Shown: positions 9,302 through 20,582, counted from the first letter of the stretch. The stretch: DNA of 64,000 nt from Buchnera aphidicola (Macrosiphum euphorbiae) (GCF_005237295.1 NZ_CP033006.1:248001-312000), one strand, 5' to 3'. The notes: generated by a model not told the origin, from the sequence alone. Numbers and translations are program-made.

Positions 9302-10111
9302 ATGACAAATAATAATAATATAAATACTTGTCTTATTAAAGAACTAAGATCTCGTACAGGAGCAGGTTTTTTAGAATGTAAACGAGCATTATTGAAAGAA
9401 AATGGAAATATCGAATTAGCTATTGATAATTTACGCAAATCAGGTCAGATGATTGCTGAAAAAAAAATAAATAATATTACTAATCAAGGTGTAATTTTTT
9501 CAAAAATTCAAAATAATATTGGTGTTATGCTTGAACTGAACTGTGAAACTGATTTTGTTTCTAAAGATCATTCATTTATTTGTTTAGGAGAAGATATTAT
9601 ATTAAAAGCATTAGAAAAAAAAATTAAAAATATTAATCAATTAAAAGATATGTTTGAATCAAAAAGAACGGATTTAGTTTTAAAAGTAGGCGAAAATATT
9701 AATATACGTCGTTTTTGTTGTATTGAAGGTGAAAATATTTTTTCCTATCTTCACGGGATTCGAATTGGTGTGTTAGTTAGTGCAGGTCCTTTAAATAAAA
9801 TCATATTAAAAAATATTGCGATGCATATAGCTGCAAGTAAACCCGAATATTTACATCCAGAAAATGTATCTAGTGCAGTGTTTAAACGTGAATATGAAAT
9901 TCAGTCAGAATTAGCAAGCAATCTTAAAAAACCGCCACATTTATTAAAAAAAATTATCGATGGCAGGATGAATAAATTTATCAATAATATCTCTTTAACA
10001 GGTCAGAATTTTATTATAGATCCCACAAAAACAGTAGGAGATATTTTAAAAGAAAATCATTCGTATATTACATCATTTATTAGATTTGAATTAGGTGAAA
10101 AATATCTTTAA
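9302..10111 (+). CDS. tsf: Translation elongation factor Ts
   Basis: EF-Ts exchanges GDP for GTP on EF-Tu. The N-terminal domain has [20 protein letters not shown]. The TDFV loop that contacts EF-Tu is intact in [12 protein letters not shown] at about residue 80. The dimerisation core includes [13 protein letters not shown]. At 269 residues it is about 14 shorter than the E. coli protein because it stops right after [11 protein letters not shown], losing the last helical tail. AAGAAGG lies just upstream of the ATG. It is 53 bases downstream of rpsB. Confidence 0.97.
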   Translation: MTNNNNINTCLIKELRSRTGAGFLECKRALLKENGNIELAIDNLRKSGQMIAEKKINNITNQGVIFSKIQNNIGVMLELNCETDFVSKDHSFICLGEDIILKALEKKIKNINQLKDMFESKRTDLVLKVGENINIRRFCCIEGENIFSYLHGIRIGVLVSAGPLNKIILKNIAMHIAASKPEYLHPENVSSAVFKREYEIQSELASNLKKPPHLLKKIIDGRMNKFINNISLTGQNFIIDPTKTVGDILKENHSYITSFIRFELGEKYL

Positions 10112-10165
10112 ATAAATTATGGATTTAAAAACATATTAATATAAAATATATTTAGGTTGAGAAAT

Positions 10166-10894
10166 ATGTCTACGAATAAGAAATTTATATATCGACGTAT
10201 TTTATTAAAAATAAGTGGAGAAGTATTACAAGGAGTTAATAAATTTGGCATTGATATAAACTCTTTGAAAAGAATAGCAAAAGAAATTGAATCTGTAGTA
10301 AAAATTGGAATTCAAGTAGGTTTGGTGATTGGAAGTGGCAATTTATTTCGTGGTGCAAAATTATCTGAATTAGGTCTTAATCGAGTAGCTGCCGATCATA
10401 TTGGGATATTATCAACAGTTATTAATAGCTTAGCAATGAAAGATACAATTAATTCAATTTCTTCTATTAAGACTTGTTTAATGTCTGCAGTACCATTAAA
10501 TGGTATTTGTGAAATATACAGTTGTGAACGAGCAATACATTTATTATCTAATAATTTCATTATTATTTTTGCTGCTGGAACAGGTAATCCTTTTTTTACA
10601 ACTGATTCAGCCGCTTGTTTGCGAGGTATTGAGACAGAATCTGATATTATTTTGAAAGGCACTAAAGTTGATGGAGTATATTCACAAGATCCAAAAAAAA
10701 ACGAGCATGCTATTCTATATAGAAAATTAACATATAAAGATGTCCTTAAAAAAGAACTAAAAGTCATGGATTTAGCTGCTTTTACGCTTGCTCGAGATTA
10801 TCATTTGCCTATCCGAGTTTTCAATATAAACAAGCCTGGATCTTTATATCGTATTATGATGGGTAATAATGAAGGCACTCTTATTACTAGATAA
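10166..10894 (+). CDS. pyrH: Uridylate kinase (UMP kinase)
   Basis: PyrH phosphorylates UMP to UDP and is a hexameric amino-acid-kinase-fold enzyme. I chose the ATG at 10166 ([19 protein letters not shown]), which aligns with the E. coli start; an in-frame TTG at 10157 overlaps the likely AGGTTGAG ribosome-binding site. Visible motifs are [10 protein letters not shown] (N-terminal phosphate loop), GSGNLFRG and [15 protein letters not shown], the latter two forming the nucleotide site. Length is 242 residues, close to E. coli (241). It lies between tsf and frr as in E. coli. Confidence 0.97.
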   Translation: MSTNKKFIYRRILLKISGEVLQGVNKFGIDINSLKRIAKEIESVVKIGIQVGLVIGSGNLFRGAKLSELGLNRVAADHIGILSTVINSLAMKDTINSISSIKTCLMSAVPLNGICEIYSCERAIHLLSNNFIIIFAAGTGNPFFTTDSAACLRGIETESDIILKGTKVDGVYSQDPKKNEHAILYRKLTYKDVLKKELKVMDLAAFTLARDYHLPIRVFNINKPGSLYRIMMGNNEGTLITR

Positions 10895-10953
10895 ATTTTT
10901 GAAAAATGTAATAATATTTTATTAAATTGAGAACATATTAAATAGGTAATCAT

Positions 10954-11511
10954 GTGATTAATCAGATTAACACACACACTCAGGAACGAATGGAGAAATG
11001 TATTCAAACATTTCAAAAAAATATTAATAATATTAAAACCGGTCGAGCATCTCCGAATTTACTTCATAACATTTATATTGAATATTTTGGTTCTAAAACT
11101 TCTTTACGTCAAGTATCTAATATAATAGTTGAAGATTCTCATACTCTTAAAATTAATGTTTTTGATAATTCTATTACATCTTTAATCAGTAAAGCAATTT
11201 TAAATTCAAATCTTGATTTAAATCCAATTGTGAAAGGTAAAGATATAATAATACCAATACCTTCATTAACAGAAGAAAGAAGAAAAAAATTAATTAAAAT
11301 TATTCGTAATGATGCTGAAAGCAGTCGTATTAAAATTCGCAATATTCGTAGAGATTCAAATGATAAAATTAAGAGACTTGTTAAAAATAAAATTATTAGT
11401 GAAGATAATGAACATATTTCTCAGACCAAAATACAAACTATGACAGATGAATGCATTAGAAAAATAGATTCTATTTTGTCTAAAAAAGAAATCGAACTTA
11501 TGAAAGTTTAA
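10954..11511 (+). CDS. frr: Ribosome recycling factor
   Basis: RRF splits post-termination ribosomes together with EF-G. The start is a GTG at 10954: the nearby ATG at 10952 is followed at once by a stop, AGGT lies just upstream, and MINQINTHTQERMEKC aligns with the E. coli start. The protein has the E. coli length (185) and the two-domain pattern. The three-helix bundle contains TGRASPNLLHNI and LTEERRKKLIKIIRNDAESSR; the small beta domain contains IEYFGSKTSLRQVSN. It closes the rpsB-tsf-pyrH-frr string. Confidence 0.97.
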   Translation: MINQINTHTQERMEKCIQTFQKNINNIKTGRASPNLLHNIYIEYFGSKTSLRQVSNIIVEDSHTLKINVFDNSITSLISKAILNSNLDLNPIVKGKDIIIPIPSLTEERRKKLIKIIRNDAESSRIKIRNIRRDSNDKIKRLVKNKIISEDNEHISQTKIQTMTDECIRKIDSILSKKEIELMKV

Positions 11512-11607
11512 GATTTTTATTTTTAATATATATATTTGATATAATAAAATATAAATTAAAAAATTTATGTAAAAAAGTTTATTAATTTTTTGTAATTAAG
11601 AATATTT

Positions 11608-12804
11608 ATGAAAAAAATTACTATTTTAGGATCAACTGGTTCTATTGGTATTAGCACCTTATCTATTATTCAAAAAAATCGAAATTTATTTAAAGTAGTT
11701 GCTTTAGTAGCTAATACAAATATTTCTACTATGTTACAGCAATGTGAATTGTTTTCTCCTGATTGGGCAGCAATGAGAGATGAGAAATCTGCTCACATAT
11801 TAAGCAAAAAATTAAAACATAGAAAGATAAAAACTCAAGTTCTTTTTGGGGAAAAAGATATTTGCATATTAGCTTCATTACAAGAGATAGACCAAGTTAT
11901 ATCTGCAATTGTTGGAGTAGCAGGTTTGTTGCCAACACTATCTGCAATATATGCTGGAAAAACTATATTATTAGCTAATAAAGAATCTTTGATTACATGT
12001 GGTCATTTATTCATGAAAGCAATTGCTTCAAGTGGTGCTAAAATTATTCCTATTGATAGTGAACATAACGCTATTTTTCAAGTCTTACCTTTAGACATTC
12101 AAAAAAATTTAGGTGTAGCTAGTTTAAAAAAAAATAATATTAAAAATCTTATTTTAACTGCTTCTGGAGGACCTTTTTATAAATTTTCTTCATCTGATTT
12201 ATCTGGCGTGACTCCAGATCAAGCATGTTCTCATCCTAATTGGTTTATGGGAAAAAAAATTTCTGTAGATTCAGCAACTATGATGAATAAAGGTTTAGAA
12301 TATGCTGAAGCAAGATGGTTATTTAATGCGTCAGGATCAGAAATTAAAATTTTAATTCATCCTGAGTCAATAGTTCATTCTATGGTGCAATATTGTGATG
12401 GTTCTTTATTAGCACAATTATCAGTACCTGATATCAGAATCTCTATTTCGTATGCAATGTCTTGGCCTGATCGTATTCATACAGAAGTTAATTTTTTAAG
12501 TTTATCTCAAATAAATAACTTATCTTTTTTCGAACCTGATTTTGTTCAGTTTCCATGTTTAAAATTAGCTATTGATTCTTTTTCTCAAGGTCAATCTTCT
12601 ATGATTGTTTTAAATGCTGTGAATGAAGTTGCTGTATCAGCTTTTCTTAATTCCAGAATTTCTTTTACTGAAATTTATGAGATAAATATTGAAATATTAA
12701 TGTCTTCCTGTTTTTCAGAACCTGATTGTATTCAAGATATTTTAGAAATTGATAGAAAAGCAAGAATATTGGCTCAAAAAAAAGTGTTATCTTTAGTTGT
12801 TTAA
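11608..12804 (+). CDS. dxr: 1-deoxy-D-xylulose 5-phosphate reductoisomerase
   Basis: Dxr converts DXP to methylerythritol 4-phosphate using NADPH, the first committed step of the non-mevalonate isoprenoid route. The NADPH loop ILGSTGSIGIS is at about residues 5-15. The divalent-metal triad region is seen in PIDSEHNAIFQ and MMNKGLEYAEARWLF, and the flexible active-site lid in HPNWFMGKKISVDSATM. Length is 398 residues, as in E. coli. It is followed after 84 bases by uppS, which consumes the isoprenoid product. Confidence 0.98.
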   Translation: MKKITILGSTGSIGISTLSIIQKNRNLFKVVALVANTNISTMLQQCELFSPDWAAMRDEKSAHILSKKLKHRKIKTQVLFGEKDICILASLQEIDQVISAIVGVAGLLPTLSAIYAGKTILLANKESLITCGHLFMKAIASSGAKIIPIDSEHNAIFQVLPLDIQKNLGVASLKKNNIKNLILTASGGPFYKFSSSDLSGVTPDQACSHPNWFMGKKISVDSATMMNKGLEYAEARWLFNASGSEIKILIHPESIVHSMVQYCDGSLLAQLSVPDIRISISYAMSWPDRIHTEVNFLSLSQINNLSFFEPDFVQFPCLKLAIDSFSQGQSSMIVLNAVNEVAVSAFLNSRISFTEIYEINIEILMSSCFSEPDCIQDILEIDRKARILAQKKVLSLVV

Positions 12805-12888
12805 ACATACATTATTATTAATGTATTAATTATTTCATTCAGAATATTTTAATAAAATTCTATTTTTTAAGAGAAATATATACGTACT

Positions 12889-13647
12889 ATGCAGTGTAAA
12901 TCCTCATTAGAATATAATGAAAAAAAGCATGAATATAATCCTCGTCATGTGGCAATTATTATGGATGGAAATGGACGATGGGCTAATAAGAAAGGTAAAA
13001 TGCGTATTTTCGGTCATAAAGAAGGTTTTAAAGCGGTTAAAGAAGCAATAAGATTTTCTATTATAAATGATTTAAAAATATTAACATTATACGCTTTTAG
13101 CAGTGAAAATTGGAATCGTCCATTATTTGAAATTAAATCGTTAATGGAGCTATTTTCTTATGCATTAGAGAGTGAAATTAAAAATTTAAAAAAATATAAT
13201 ATTAGATTTAAAGTTATTGGTGATATAACATATTTTAATAAAAAATTACAAAATAGCATTCATAATGTAGAACAAATGACCTCGAATAATAGTGGTCTAA
13301 TTTTAAATATAGCTGCAAATTATGGTGGAAGGTGGGATATCGTTCAAAGTATTAAGAAGATTATTCACAAAGTTCAACGAGGAATCTTGAATGTAAATAA
13401 TATTAAAGAAAAAACTTTTTCGGAATACTTATCGACTAGTAAACTGCTTCCAGTAGATTTAGTTATTAGAACAGGAGGAGAAAAAAGAATTAGTAATTTT
13501 TTATTATGGCAAATAGCTTATTCTGAATTGTATTTTACTGATGTTTTATGGCCTGATTTTAATCATTATGTTTTTCAAGAGGCCATAGATGCTTTTATTT
13601 CTCGTGAACGTCGTTTTGGAGGATTTAAAAAATATGAGAAAGAATAA
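12889..13647 (+). CDS. uppS: Undecaprenyl diphosphate synthase
   Basis: UppS extends farnesyl diphosphate with eight isopentenyl units to make the C55 carrier lipid for cell-wall synthesis. The catalytic aspartate is Asp26 in IMDGNGRWANK, the same number as in E. coli. Further family motifs are TLYAFSSENWNRP, NIAANYGGRWDI and DLVIRTGGEKRISNFLLWQ, the last binding pyrophosphate. The 252 residues are full length. In E. coli cdsA and rseP follow; here both are gone and a 248-base spacer leads to bamA. Confidence 0.97.
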   Translation: MQCKSSLEYNEKKHEYNPRHVAIIMDGNGRWANKKGKMRIFGHKEGFKAVKEAIRFSIINDLKILTLYAFSSENWNRPLFEIKSLMELFSYALESEIKNLKKYNIRFKVIGDITYFNKKLQNSIHNVEQMTSNNSGLILNIAANYGGRWDIVQSIKKIIHKVQRGILNVNNIKEKTFSEYLSTSKLLPVDLVIRTGGEKRISNFLLWQIAYSELYFTDVLWPDFNHYVFQEAIDAFISRERRFGGFKKYEKE

Positions 13648-13895
13648 GTTTTTATATCATTAGTATTTTTTATGTAAATAAAATTTGAATTTATATTGAA
13701 TATTCATATTAAATAATAAAGTTTTTAAATTATTGCAATAAATATTTTTTTACTAAACAATTATGATGCAAAACATAACTAACAAGTAATTATGTTTTAA
13801 ATTTTATTTTTACTTTATCATTTCTCTTGAATTGTAAGTGTTTTTAATAAATTTTACGAAAAAAGAAATCTATTGCAGGAAAAATTATAATAATA

Positions 13896-16298
13896 ATGTT
13901 AATTAAAAATTTTCTTATAGCTTTTTTAATGTTTTTTAGTGTGGTAGTTTGTGCAAAGGATACATTTTTAGTTAAAGATATTCAGTTTAAAGGATTAAAA
14001 AAATTTTCACAAAATGAAGCATTAAAAAATATTATTTTTAGTATCGGAAGTGAAATATCGCAATATGATGTACAAAATAGTATTAAATCTTTATTTAAAA
14101 CAGGAAAGTTTGAAGATATTAAAGTGGCGTTTTCAGAAAATACCATTACTTTTAATATTAAAGAAAGACCTGTTATTTCTAATATTGTTATTTCTGGTAA
14201 CCATATTTTGAATTATTCTATTTTAGATAAATATTTAGAGAAACTAAATATTAAAGAGGGAAGACTTTTTAACGATTTTTTTATTAAAATTTTTATTAAA
14301 ACAATAGAAGATTTTTATCATGATATTGGAAGATATAAATCAAATATAACAATATTAAAAAATTTTTCTGAAAATAATACTGTGAATTTAAAAATATTAA
14401 TCAATGAAGGTATGCCAATAAAAATTAATAGTATAAAAGTAGTTGGTATTCAAGATTTTTGTAAAGAAAAAATTATGTCATTATTTAAGTTGAAAGATCA
14501 TCATGCTTGGTGGGATTTTCTAGAAAAATGCATTTACTCCCCAAAAGAACTAAATAACGATTTAGAAAATTTAAAGTATTTTTATTTAAATCGTGGATAT
14601 TTTTATTTTAATATAGATGCTCAAAAAGTAGATTTTCTTCAAGATAAAAATGAGGTAAATATCACTATAAATATTTCTGAAGGAAAAAAGTATAGAATTT
14701 CAAATTTTTTCATCAATGGCAATTTTTTTCCATATCAAGAATTAATTACTAAGTTTATTACAATTAATCGTTATGAATTTTATAATAAAGAAAAAATTGA
14801 TGTTATAGCACATAGAATAACAAGATTTTTATCTGAAAATGGATACATTAATGCTAAAATTATAGTTGAACCAAAAATTAATCATGAAAAAAAAACAATA
14901 GTATTAGATTTTAACATTGATATTAAAAAACGTTTTTTTGTGAAAAATATTCATTTTGAGGGAAATGAAATAACTCAAGATAAAGTTTTACGTCGTGAAA
15001 TTAAACAAATAGAAGGTGAATATTTCAATATAAAATTAGTAGAATTAGGTAAAAAATTACTAGAAAAAACAAAATATTTTAGTGATGTTGAAATAATTAA
15101 AAAAGTGAATCCTGACAAATCTAATCAAGTGGATATTACCTATAAGGTAAAAGAACAACCTACTGGTTCTATAAATTTTGGATTGGGATATGGGATAGAT
15201 AGCGGTACGAGTTTTAATGTTTCTTTTTCCCAAGAAAATATGTTTGGTTCTGGAAACGCTTTGAAAGCTAGTATCATTAAGAATAATAATCAAAAATATG
15301 CTGATATATCAATGAGTTATCCGTATTTTTTTTCTAATAGTGCAGATTTAAACACTAGATTTTTTTATAACGATTTTAAATATAATTTTAGCAGTATTTC
15401 AAATCTTATAAAAAAAACTTATGGTTTTGAAAGCAATTTAGGGTTTTTAATTAATGATTCTAATAAAGTAAACTTTGGATTTGGATATACTCATAACGGT
15501 ATTAATAATAAAGAAAAAATAATCGATTCTTCTTTATTAACAAAAAAATCATTAGATTCAATGTTTTTAAAAAATAGTTTAGTGGAAGATTTTACTATAA
15601 ATTATTCTTGGATTTATGATAATTTAGAATATTTTTATTTTCCTACTTCTGGTAATCAAATACACATTAGCGGAAAAAACACTGTTCCTGGATCTGATAA
15701 TAATTTTTATAAAATAATATTTGATGGCCAGAAATATATTCCATTAAATCAAGAAAAAAATTTAATATTTTTAAGTCATATTTATATGGGAATGGGGAAT
15801 ATCTTTAATAAAGAAAAACTTCCTTTTTATGAAAACTTTTATGCTGGTAGCACAAATAATATTCGTGGTTTTCGTATGAATACTATCGGTCCTAAAACAA
15901 CATATAATCGTGATCAGTTAGACGATTGTATTGGATATAAAAATAATAATATATGTGAATCAATTGATTCAATCGGTGGAAACTTGACTTTAGTTTCTAA
16001 TTTAGAGCTTATTGTACCTTGTCCTTTTATAAATAAAAAATATTCTAAATTTCTTCGTGCTTCTTTGTTTTTAGATGCTGGTAATGTTTGGGATACACAA
16101 TATGATAATACTAAAAATATTGATTTTTTTTCATTTCTAGAAAATAACATATTAAATGATATTTATTCATCAGTTGGTCTTTCATTACAATGGTTTTCTC
16201 CGATTGGTCCACTAGTTTTTTCTTATGCAATTCCTATTCAAAAAAATCAAAATTATCAGTTAGAACCATTTCAATTTAATATTGGTAAAAATTGGTAA
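13896..16298 (+). CDS. bamA: Outer-membrane protein assembly factor BamA
   Basis: BamA inserts beta-barrel proteins into the outer membrane. A signal peptide ([19 protein letters not shown], cleavage near residue 20) precedes five POTRA domains (about 21-420), recognised by their repeated [16 protein letters not shown] and IHFEGNEIT strand starts. The 16-strand barrel follows, with the loop-6 motif in the form IRGF ([15 protein letters not shown]) and a C-terminal strand ending in NIGKNW. At 800 residues it is near the E. coli length (810). Skp and LpxD, normally next, are missing. Retention of BamA implies an outer membrane with barrel proteins even though the neighbouring lipid A genes are absent. 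Confidence 0.97.
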   Translation: MLIKNFLIAFLMFFSVVVCAKDTFLVKDIQFKGLKKFSQNEALKNIIFSIGSEISQYDVQNSIKSLFKTGKFEDIKVAFSENTITFNIKERPVISNIVISGNHILNYSILDKYLEKLNIKEGRLFNDFFIKIFIKTIEDFYHDIGRYKSNITILKNFSENNTVNLKILINEGMPIKINSIKVVGIQDFCKEKIMSLFKLKDHHAWWDFLEKCIYSPKELNNDLENLKYFYLNRGYFYFNIDAQKVDFLQDKNEVNITINISEGKKYRISNFFINGNFFPYQELITKFITINRYEFYNKEKIDVIAHRITRFLSENGYINAKIIVEPKINHEKKTIVLDFNIDIKKRFFVKNIHFEGNEITQDKVLRREIKQIEGEYFNIKLVELGKKLLEKTKYFSDVEIIKKVNPDKSNQVDITYKVKEQPTGSINFGLGYGIDSGTSFNVSFSQENMFGSGNALKASIIKNNNQKYADISMSYPYFFSNSADLNTRFFYNDFKYNFSSISNLIKKTYGFESNLGFLINDSNKVNFGFGYTHNGINNKEKIIDSSLLTKKSLDSMFLKNSLVEDFTINYSWIYDNLEYFYFPTSGNQIHISGKNTVPGSDNNFYKIIFDGQKYIPLNQEKNLIFLSHIYMGMGNIFNKEKLPFYENFYAGSTNNIRGFRMNTIGPKTTYNRDQLDDCIGYKNNNICESIDSIGGNLTLVSNLELIVPCPFINKKYSKFLRASLFLDAGNVWDTQYDNTKNIDFFSFLENNILNDIYSSVGLSLQWFSPIGPLVFSYAIPIQKNQNYQLEPFQFNIGKNW

Positions 16299-16447
16299 TT
16301 ATAATATAAGTTAAGATAAAAATTATTTGGTATATTTTATTATAAAAATATTTATTTTCTTAATATCAAATAAATAGTTTAAATCAAATTTATAATTTTC
16401 AAATATAATTTTTGACTTCAATAAAATTATGAAATGAGGTAAGTATT

Positions 16448-16903
16448 TTGAATGTTGTAAATAATACGTTAAATATTAAAAAAATTTTAAAAATTTTACC
16501 TCATCGCTATCCTTTTTTACTAATTGATCAAGTTGTAAACTTTGAAAAATTTAAATATTTGCAAGCAATAAAAAACTGTACTATAAATGAACCGTATTTT
16601 CAAGGCCACTTTCTAAATGAGCCAATTTTTCCTGGTGTATTAATTGTTGAAGCTATGGCTCAAGCAGCAAGCATTCTAATATATAAAAGTTTAGGTAAAT
16701 TAAACATAAATAAATTGTATCATTTTGTAGGTATAGATAATACTCGTTTTAAGAAAACAGTGATTCCTGGAGATCAAATATTTATAGAAGTAACTATTTT
16801 AAAATCTAATAAAAATATTTTAGTTTTTAAAAATACAGCTGTAGTAAATAATAATATTATTTGTAAATCTAATATTACATTTGCTAAAAAATATTTATTT
16901 TAA
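16448..16903 (+). CDS. fabZ: 3-hydroxyacyl-[ACP] dehydratase FabZ
   Basis: FabZ dehydrates beta-hydroxyacyl-ACP in fatty-acid elongation. The start is a TTG at 16448: GAGGT at 16436-16440 sits seven bases before it, and the only nearby ATG (16453) runs into a stop within two codons. The hotdog fold carries LPHRYPFLLIDQV and the catalytic His/Glu pair in QGHFLNEPIFPGVLIVEAMAQ. Length 151 equals E. coli FabZ. In E. coli fabZ lies between lpxD and lpxA; here it follows bamA directly and leads into dnaE. Confidence 0.97.
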   Translation: MNVVNNTLNIKKILKILPHRYPFLLIDQVVNFEKFKYLQAIKNCTINEPYFQGHFLNEPIFPGVLIVEAMAQAASILIYKSLGKLNINKLYHFVGIDNTRFKKTVIPGDQIFIEVTILKSNKNILVFKNTAVVNNNIICKSNITFAKKYLF

Positions 16904-16936
16904 AATAAAAATTTATATATAAATTTCGGAAAATAT

Positions 16937-19900
16937 ATGAATAAACCAAAATTTATTCATCTTCATGTACATAGTGATTATTCCATTATTGATGGATTAT
17001 CAAAACCTGAAGACTTAGTTAAAAAAGCAGCATCTTTAAATATGCCTGCTATTGCAATAACTGATTATAATAATTTATACGGTGTGATTAAATTTTATAA
17101 AATGGCTCATAAATTAGGTCTAAAACCTATTATTGGTGTTACAGTAAAATTTTTTTCTGATTTAATTAATAATGAATTAACGAAGTTAACTTTATTAGCA
17201 TCAACTCAAGAAGGATATAAAAATTTAATTTTATTAATTTCTCGTGCCTATCAAAAAGGATATATCAATAATGATGATGTTACTATTGAAAAAAAATGGT
17301 TATTAGAAATTAATAAAGGATTAATATTACTTTCTGGAGGTACTCAAGGTGAACTTGGAAAAATTTTACTTAACGGTCAATCGTCGTTAATATCTACTTG
17401 CTTATCGTTTTATCAAAAATATTTTCCTGATTCTTACTATTTTGAATTATTTCGTACAAATAGAGATAACGAAGAAAAATATCTACATTTAGCTATAGAT
17501 TTATCTTTATCTACTAATTTTCCTGTTGTTGCTACTAATGATGTTTGTTTTTTAAACGAAGAAGATTTTAAAATTCATAAAATTAGAATTGCTATTAATG
17601 AAGGTAAAACATTACAAGAGTCAAAAATTCAAAATAATTATAGTAATCAGCAATTTTTAAAAAGTGAAAAAGAAATGTCTGATCTTTTTTCAGATATCCC
17701 AGAAGCGCTTATAAATAGTGTGGAAATAGCGAAACGTTGTAATGTTTTTATATATTCTGGAAGATATTTTTTACCCCAGTTTTCAACAGGAAAAACAAGT
17801 GTAGAAAATTATTTAATTACACAATCATATAAAGGCATAAAAAAACGTTTAAGTTTTTGCGACTTTAATAAAAAAAAATATAAATATATTTATCAAAAAT
17901 ATAAAAATCGTTTAGATATGGAATTGGATGTAATTAATAAAATGGGTTTTCCTGGATATTTCTTGATTGTTATGGAATTTATACAATGGGCAAAAGATAA
18001 TAATATACCAGTCGGTCCAGGACGAGGTTCTGGAGCAGGTTCTCTTGTAGCGTATGCTTTAAATATTACAGAAATAGATCCATTATCTTTTGATCTTTTA
18101 TTTGAAAGGTTTTTAAATCCAGAACGTATTTCTATGCCTGATTTTGATATTGATTTCTGTATGGAAAAACGCGATAAAGTCATTGATCATGTTTCAGAAA
18201 TATATGGTAGAAATGCAGTTGCACAAATTATTACTTTTGGGACATTAACAGCAAAAGCTGTTATTAGAGATGTGGGGCGAGTTTTAGGGTATCCATATGG
18301 ATTTATTAATAAATTATCTAAGTTAGTGCCTTTAGATCCTGGAATCACTTTGAATGAAGCTTTTTCAAAAGAATCTGAATTATCTAATTTTTATAGAAAT
18401 AATGAAGATGTTAAAAATTTAATTGATATTGCTAAAAAATTAGAAGGAACAAATAGAAATGTTGGTAAACATGCAGGAGGTGTAGTTATTTCACCTACTA
18501 AAATTACTGATTTTTGTCCATTATATTGTGATGAAAAAGGGGATAATCCAGTAACTCAATTTGATAAAAATGATGTAGAATATGTGGGATTAGTCAAATT
18601 TGATTTTCTTGGTTTACGCACACTCACTATTATTAATTATGCAGTAGAAATGATTAATGTAAGATTAAGAATTTATAAAAAAAATCTAATAAATATTAAT
18701 TTTATTCCTCTTGACGATGTAAAGTGTTTCGATTTATTGAAAAAATCTGAAACTACTGGTGTATTCCAATTAGAATCTTATGGTATGAAAGATTTAATTA
18801 AAAGATTACAACCTGATTGTTTTGAAGATATAATTGCTTTAGTAGCACTTTTTAGACCCGGTCCGCTGCAATCTGGAATGGTCGATAACTTTATTAATCG
18901 AAAACACGGACGTGAGAACATTTCATATCCTGATCATAAATGGCAACACATATTATTAAAACCTATACTAGAATCAACATATGGCATTATCTTATATCAA
19001 GAACAAGTAATGCAAATAGCACAGGTTTTAGCAGGTTATACACTAGGTAGTGCAGATATTTTAAGACGTGCAATGAGCAAAAAGAATTTAAAAGATATGT
19101 CAAAACAACGTGTAATATTTGAAGCAGGAGCTTTAAAAAATGGTATCAATAAAAATTTATCAATAAAAATTTTTGATTTGTTAGAGAAATTTGCAGGATA
19201 TGGATTTAATAAATCTCATTCTGTAGCTTATGCTTTAGTTTCTTATCAAACTTTATGGTTAAAAGCACACTATCCTGCTGAATTTATGGCTTCAGCTATG
19301 ACATCTGATATAGATAATACAGAAAAAATTATTGTTTTAGTTAATGAATCTTTGAATATGGGAGTAAAAATTATACCTCCAAATATTAATTTAAGTAGAT
19401 ATGAATTTTATGTAAACGACCAAAGTAATATAGTCTATGGTATTGGTGCTATCAAAGGAATAGGAGAAAACTCAGTACGAAATCTTATTGAAGAACGCGA
19501 AAAAAACGGATTTTTCTATGATTTGTTTGATCTTTGCATGAGAATTGATCCTAATAAAATAACTCGTAGAATTTTAGAGAAATTAATAATGTCTGGAAGT
19601 TGTGATTGTTTTAATGAAAATAGAAATTATTTGCTTAAATCAATTGATGATGCTATAAATGCATCAAAAGAATCTCTTAGAACGCAATCTTTTAAACAGG
19701 AAAGTCTTTTCGGTGTTTTCAAACATGAGTTAAAACAAGTAAAAAAACATAATTTTATTAATTTAACTTATTCTGAAAAAAATAAATTAGAAAATGAATA
19801 TCAAGTATTAGGATTTTATCTTACAGGACATCCTATTGATCAATATGAAGAAGAATTAAAATATTATGTAAATAGTCTAAAATTATCACAATTAAAATTT

Positions 19901-20422
19901 TTTAGAAAAAATAAGAAAGTTTTAGTTGCAGGAATTATTGTCTCTATTAAAATAAAAATTACTAAAAATAAGAATCGCATAGCTATTTTAATATTAGATG
20001 ATAATACTATTCGTTTAGAAGTCGTGATTTTTACAGATTTATTAAATTTAAATGAATCTATTTTAAAATTAAATACACTTTTATTTGTAAGAGGAGTTTT
20101 AAATGTTAGTTTTATCAGTAAAAATATTAAAATGATAGCTTATGATCTCATAGATTTAAGTATGATGAGAAAAAAATATATAAATAAATTAATTATTACA
20201 TTAAATGAAGAAAAAACTGATGTGTTTTTTTTAAATAAGTTATGTGACTGTTTGGACAAACAATCTAAAGGAAACGTGCCTGTTTTTATTTCTTATTATA
20301 AAAAAAGATCACGCTTAAAATTAGAATTAAATAAGGAATGGTCTGTTATAATTACTGATGATTTTTTAAATGAATTAAAATTATTAGTGGGGTCAAAAAA
20401 AATACAATTAGAATTTTTTTAA
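16937..20422 (+). CDS. dnaE: DNA polymerase III alpha subunit
   Basis: DnaE is the replicative polymerase. The 1161 residues match the E. coli length (1160). The N-terminal PHP domain starts FIHLHVHSDYSIIDGLSKP; the catalytic aspartates are in MPDFDIDFCMEKRDKV, preceded by GPGRGSGAGSLVAYAL; the helix-hairpin-helix region and OB fold (from about 970) follow. A clamp-binding motif QESLF, the equivalent of E. coli QADMF, is visible at about residue 920. It begins 33 bases after fabZ; lpxA, lpxB and rnhB, which separate them in E. coli, are absent. Confidence 0.98.
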   Translation: MNKPKFIHLHVHSDYSIIDGLSKPEDLVKKAASLNMPAIAITDYNNLYGVIKFYKMAHKLGLKPIIGVTVKFFSDLINNELTKLTLLASTQEGYKNLILLISRAYQKGYINNDDVTIEKKWLLEINKGLILLSGGTQGELGKILLNGQSSLISTCLSFYQKYFPDSYYFELFRTNRDNEEKYLHLAIDLSLSTNFPVVATNDVCFLNEEDFKIHKIRIAINEGKTLQESKIQNNYSNQQFLKSEKEMSDLFSDIPEALINSVEIAKRCNVFIYSGRYFLPQFSTGKTSVENYLITQSYKGIKKRLSFCDFNKKKYKYIYQKYKNRLDMELDVINKMGFPGYFLIVMEFIQWAKDNNIPVGPGRGSGAGSLVAYALNITEIDPLSFDLLFERFLNPERISMPDFDIDFCMEKRDKVIDHVSEIYGRNAVAQIITFGTLTAKAVIRDVGRVLGYPYGFINKLSKLVPLDPGITLNEAFSKESELSNFYRNNEDVKNLIDIAKKLEGTNRNVGKHAGGVVISPTKITDFCPLYCDEKGDNPVTQFDKNDVEYVGLVKFDFLGLRTLTIINYAVEMINVRLRIYKKNLININFIPLDDVKCFDLLKKSETTGVFQLESYGMKDLIKRLQPDCFEDIIALVALFRPGPLQSGMVDNFINRKHGRENISYPDHKWQHILLKPILESTYGIILYQEQVMQIAQVLAGYTLGSADILRRAMSKKNLKDMSKQRVIFEAGALKNGINKNLSIKIFDLLEKFAGYGFNKSHSVAYALVSYQTLWLKAHYPAEFMASAMTSDIDNTEKIIVLVNESLNMGVKIIPPNINLSRYEFYVNDQSNIVYGIGAIKGIGENSVRNLIEEREKNGFFYDLFDLCMRIDPNKITRRILEKLIMSGSCDCFNENRNYLLKSIDDAINASKESLRTQSFKQESLFGVFKHELKQVKKHNFINLTYSEKNKLENEYQVLGFYLTGHPIDQYEEELKYYVNSLKLSQLKFFRKNKKVLVAGIIVSIKIKITKNKNRIAILILDDNTIRLEVVIFTDLLNLNESILKLNTLLFVRGVLNVSFISKNIKMIAYDLIDLSMMRKKYINKLIITLNEEKTDVFFLNKLCDCLDKQSKGNVPVFISYYKKRSRLKLELNKEWSVIITDDFLNELKLLVGSKKIQLEFF

Positions 20423-20480
20423 TAACATCTTTTAAAGTAATTTATATAAAAAATCAATAGATTCTATAGAGTAGAATTTT

Positions 20481-20510
20481 TAATCAAATTTTTAAAAAAA
20501 AATTTGATTA
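20481..20510. terminator. Bidirectional A+T-rich hairpin between dnaE and proS
   Basis: Bases 20481-20493 pair perfectly over 13 bp with 20498-20510 around an AAAA loop. The hairpin lies between two convergent genes. The inner stem is A/T only, giving T-rich sequence on both strands, so it may end both transcripts. Stability is modest because only one G-C pair lies in each arm. Confidence 0.6.
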
Positions 20511-20582
20511 ATGATGTTTTTGAGTATTAACGTAATAATTTTTTAAAAAATATTTTTTATAAATAAAATTATATGAATAATT

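Noticed and set aside
13773-13787. Fifteen-base match with 50092-50106 (ACATAACTAACAAGT) as a shared regulatory element of bamA and pyrF
   Set aside because: With this base composition many 15-base matches are expected by chance in 64 kb, and nothing else links the two sites.
17893-18183. Antisense open frames inside dnaE, rpsB, pyrH, trpA and other genes
   Set aside because: They are long only because the coding strand has few stop codons on its complement; none shows a recognisable domain, and every one is explained by the gene on the other strand.
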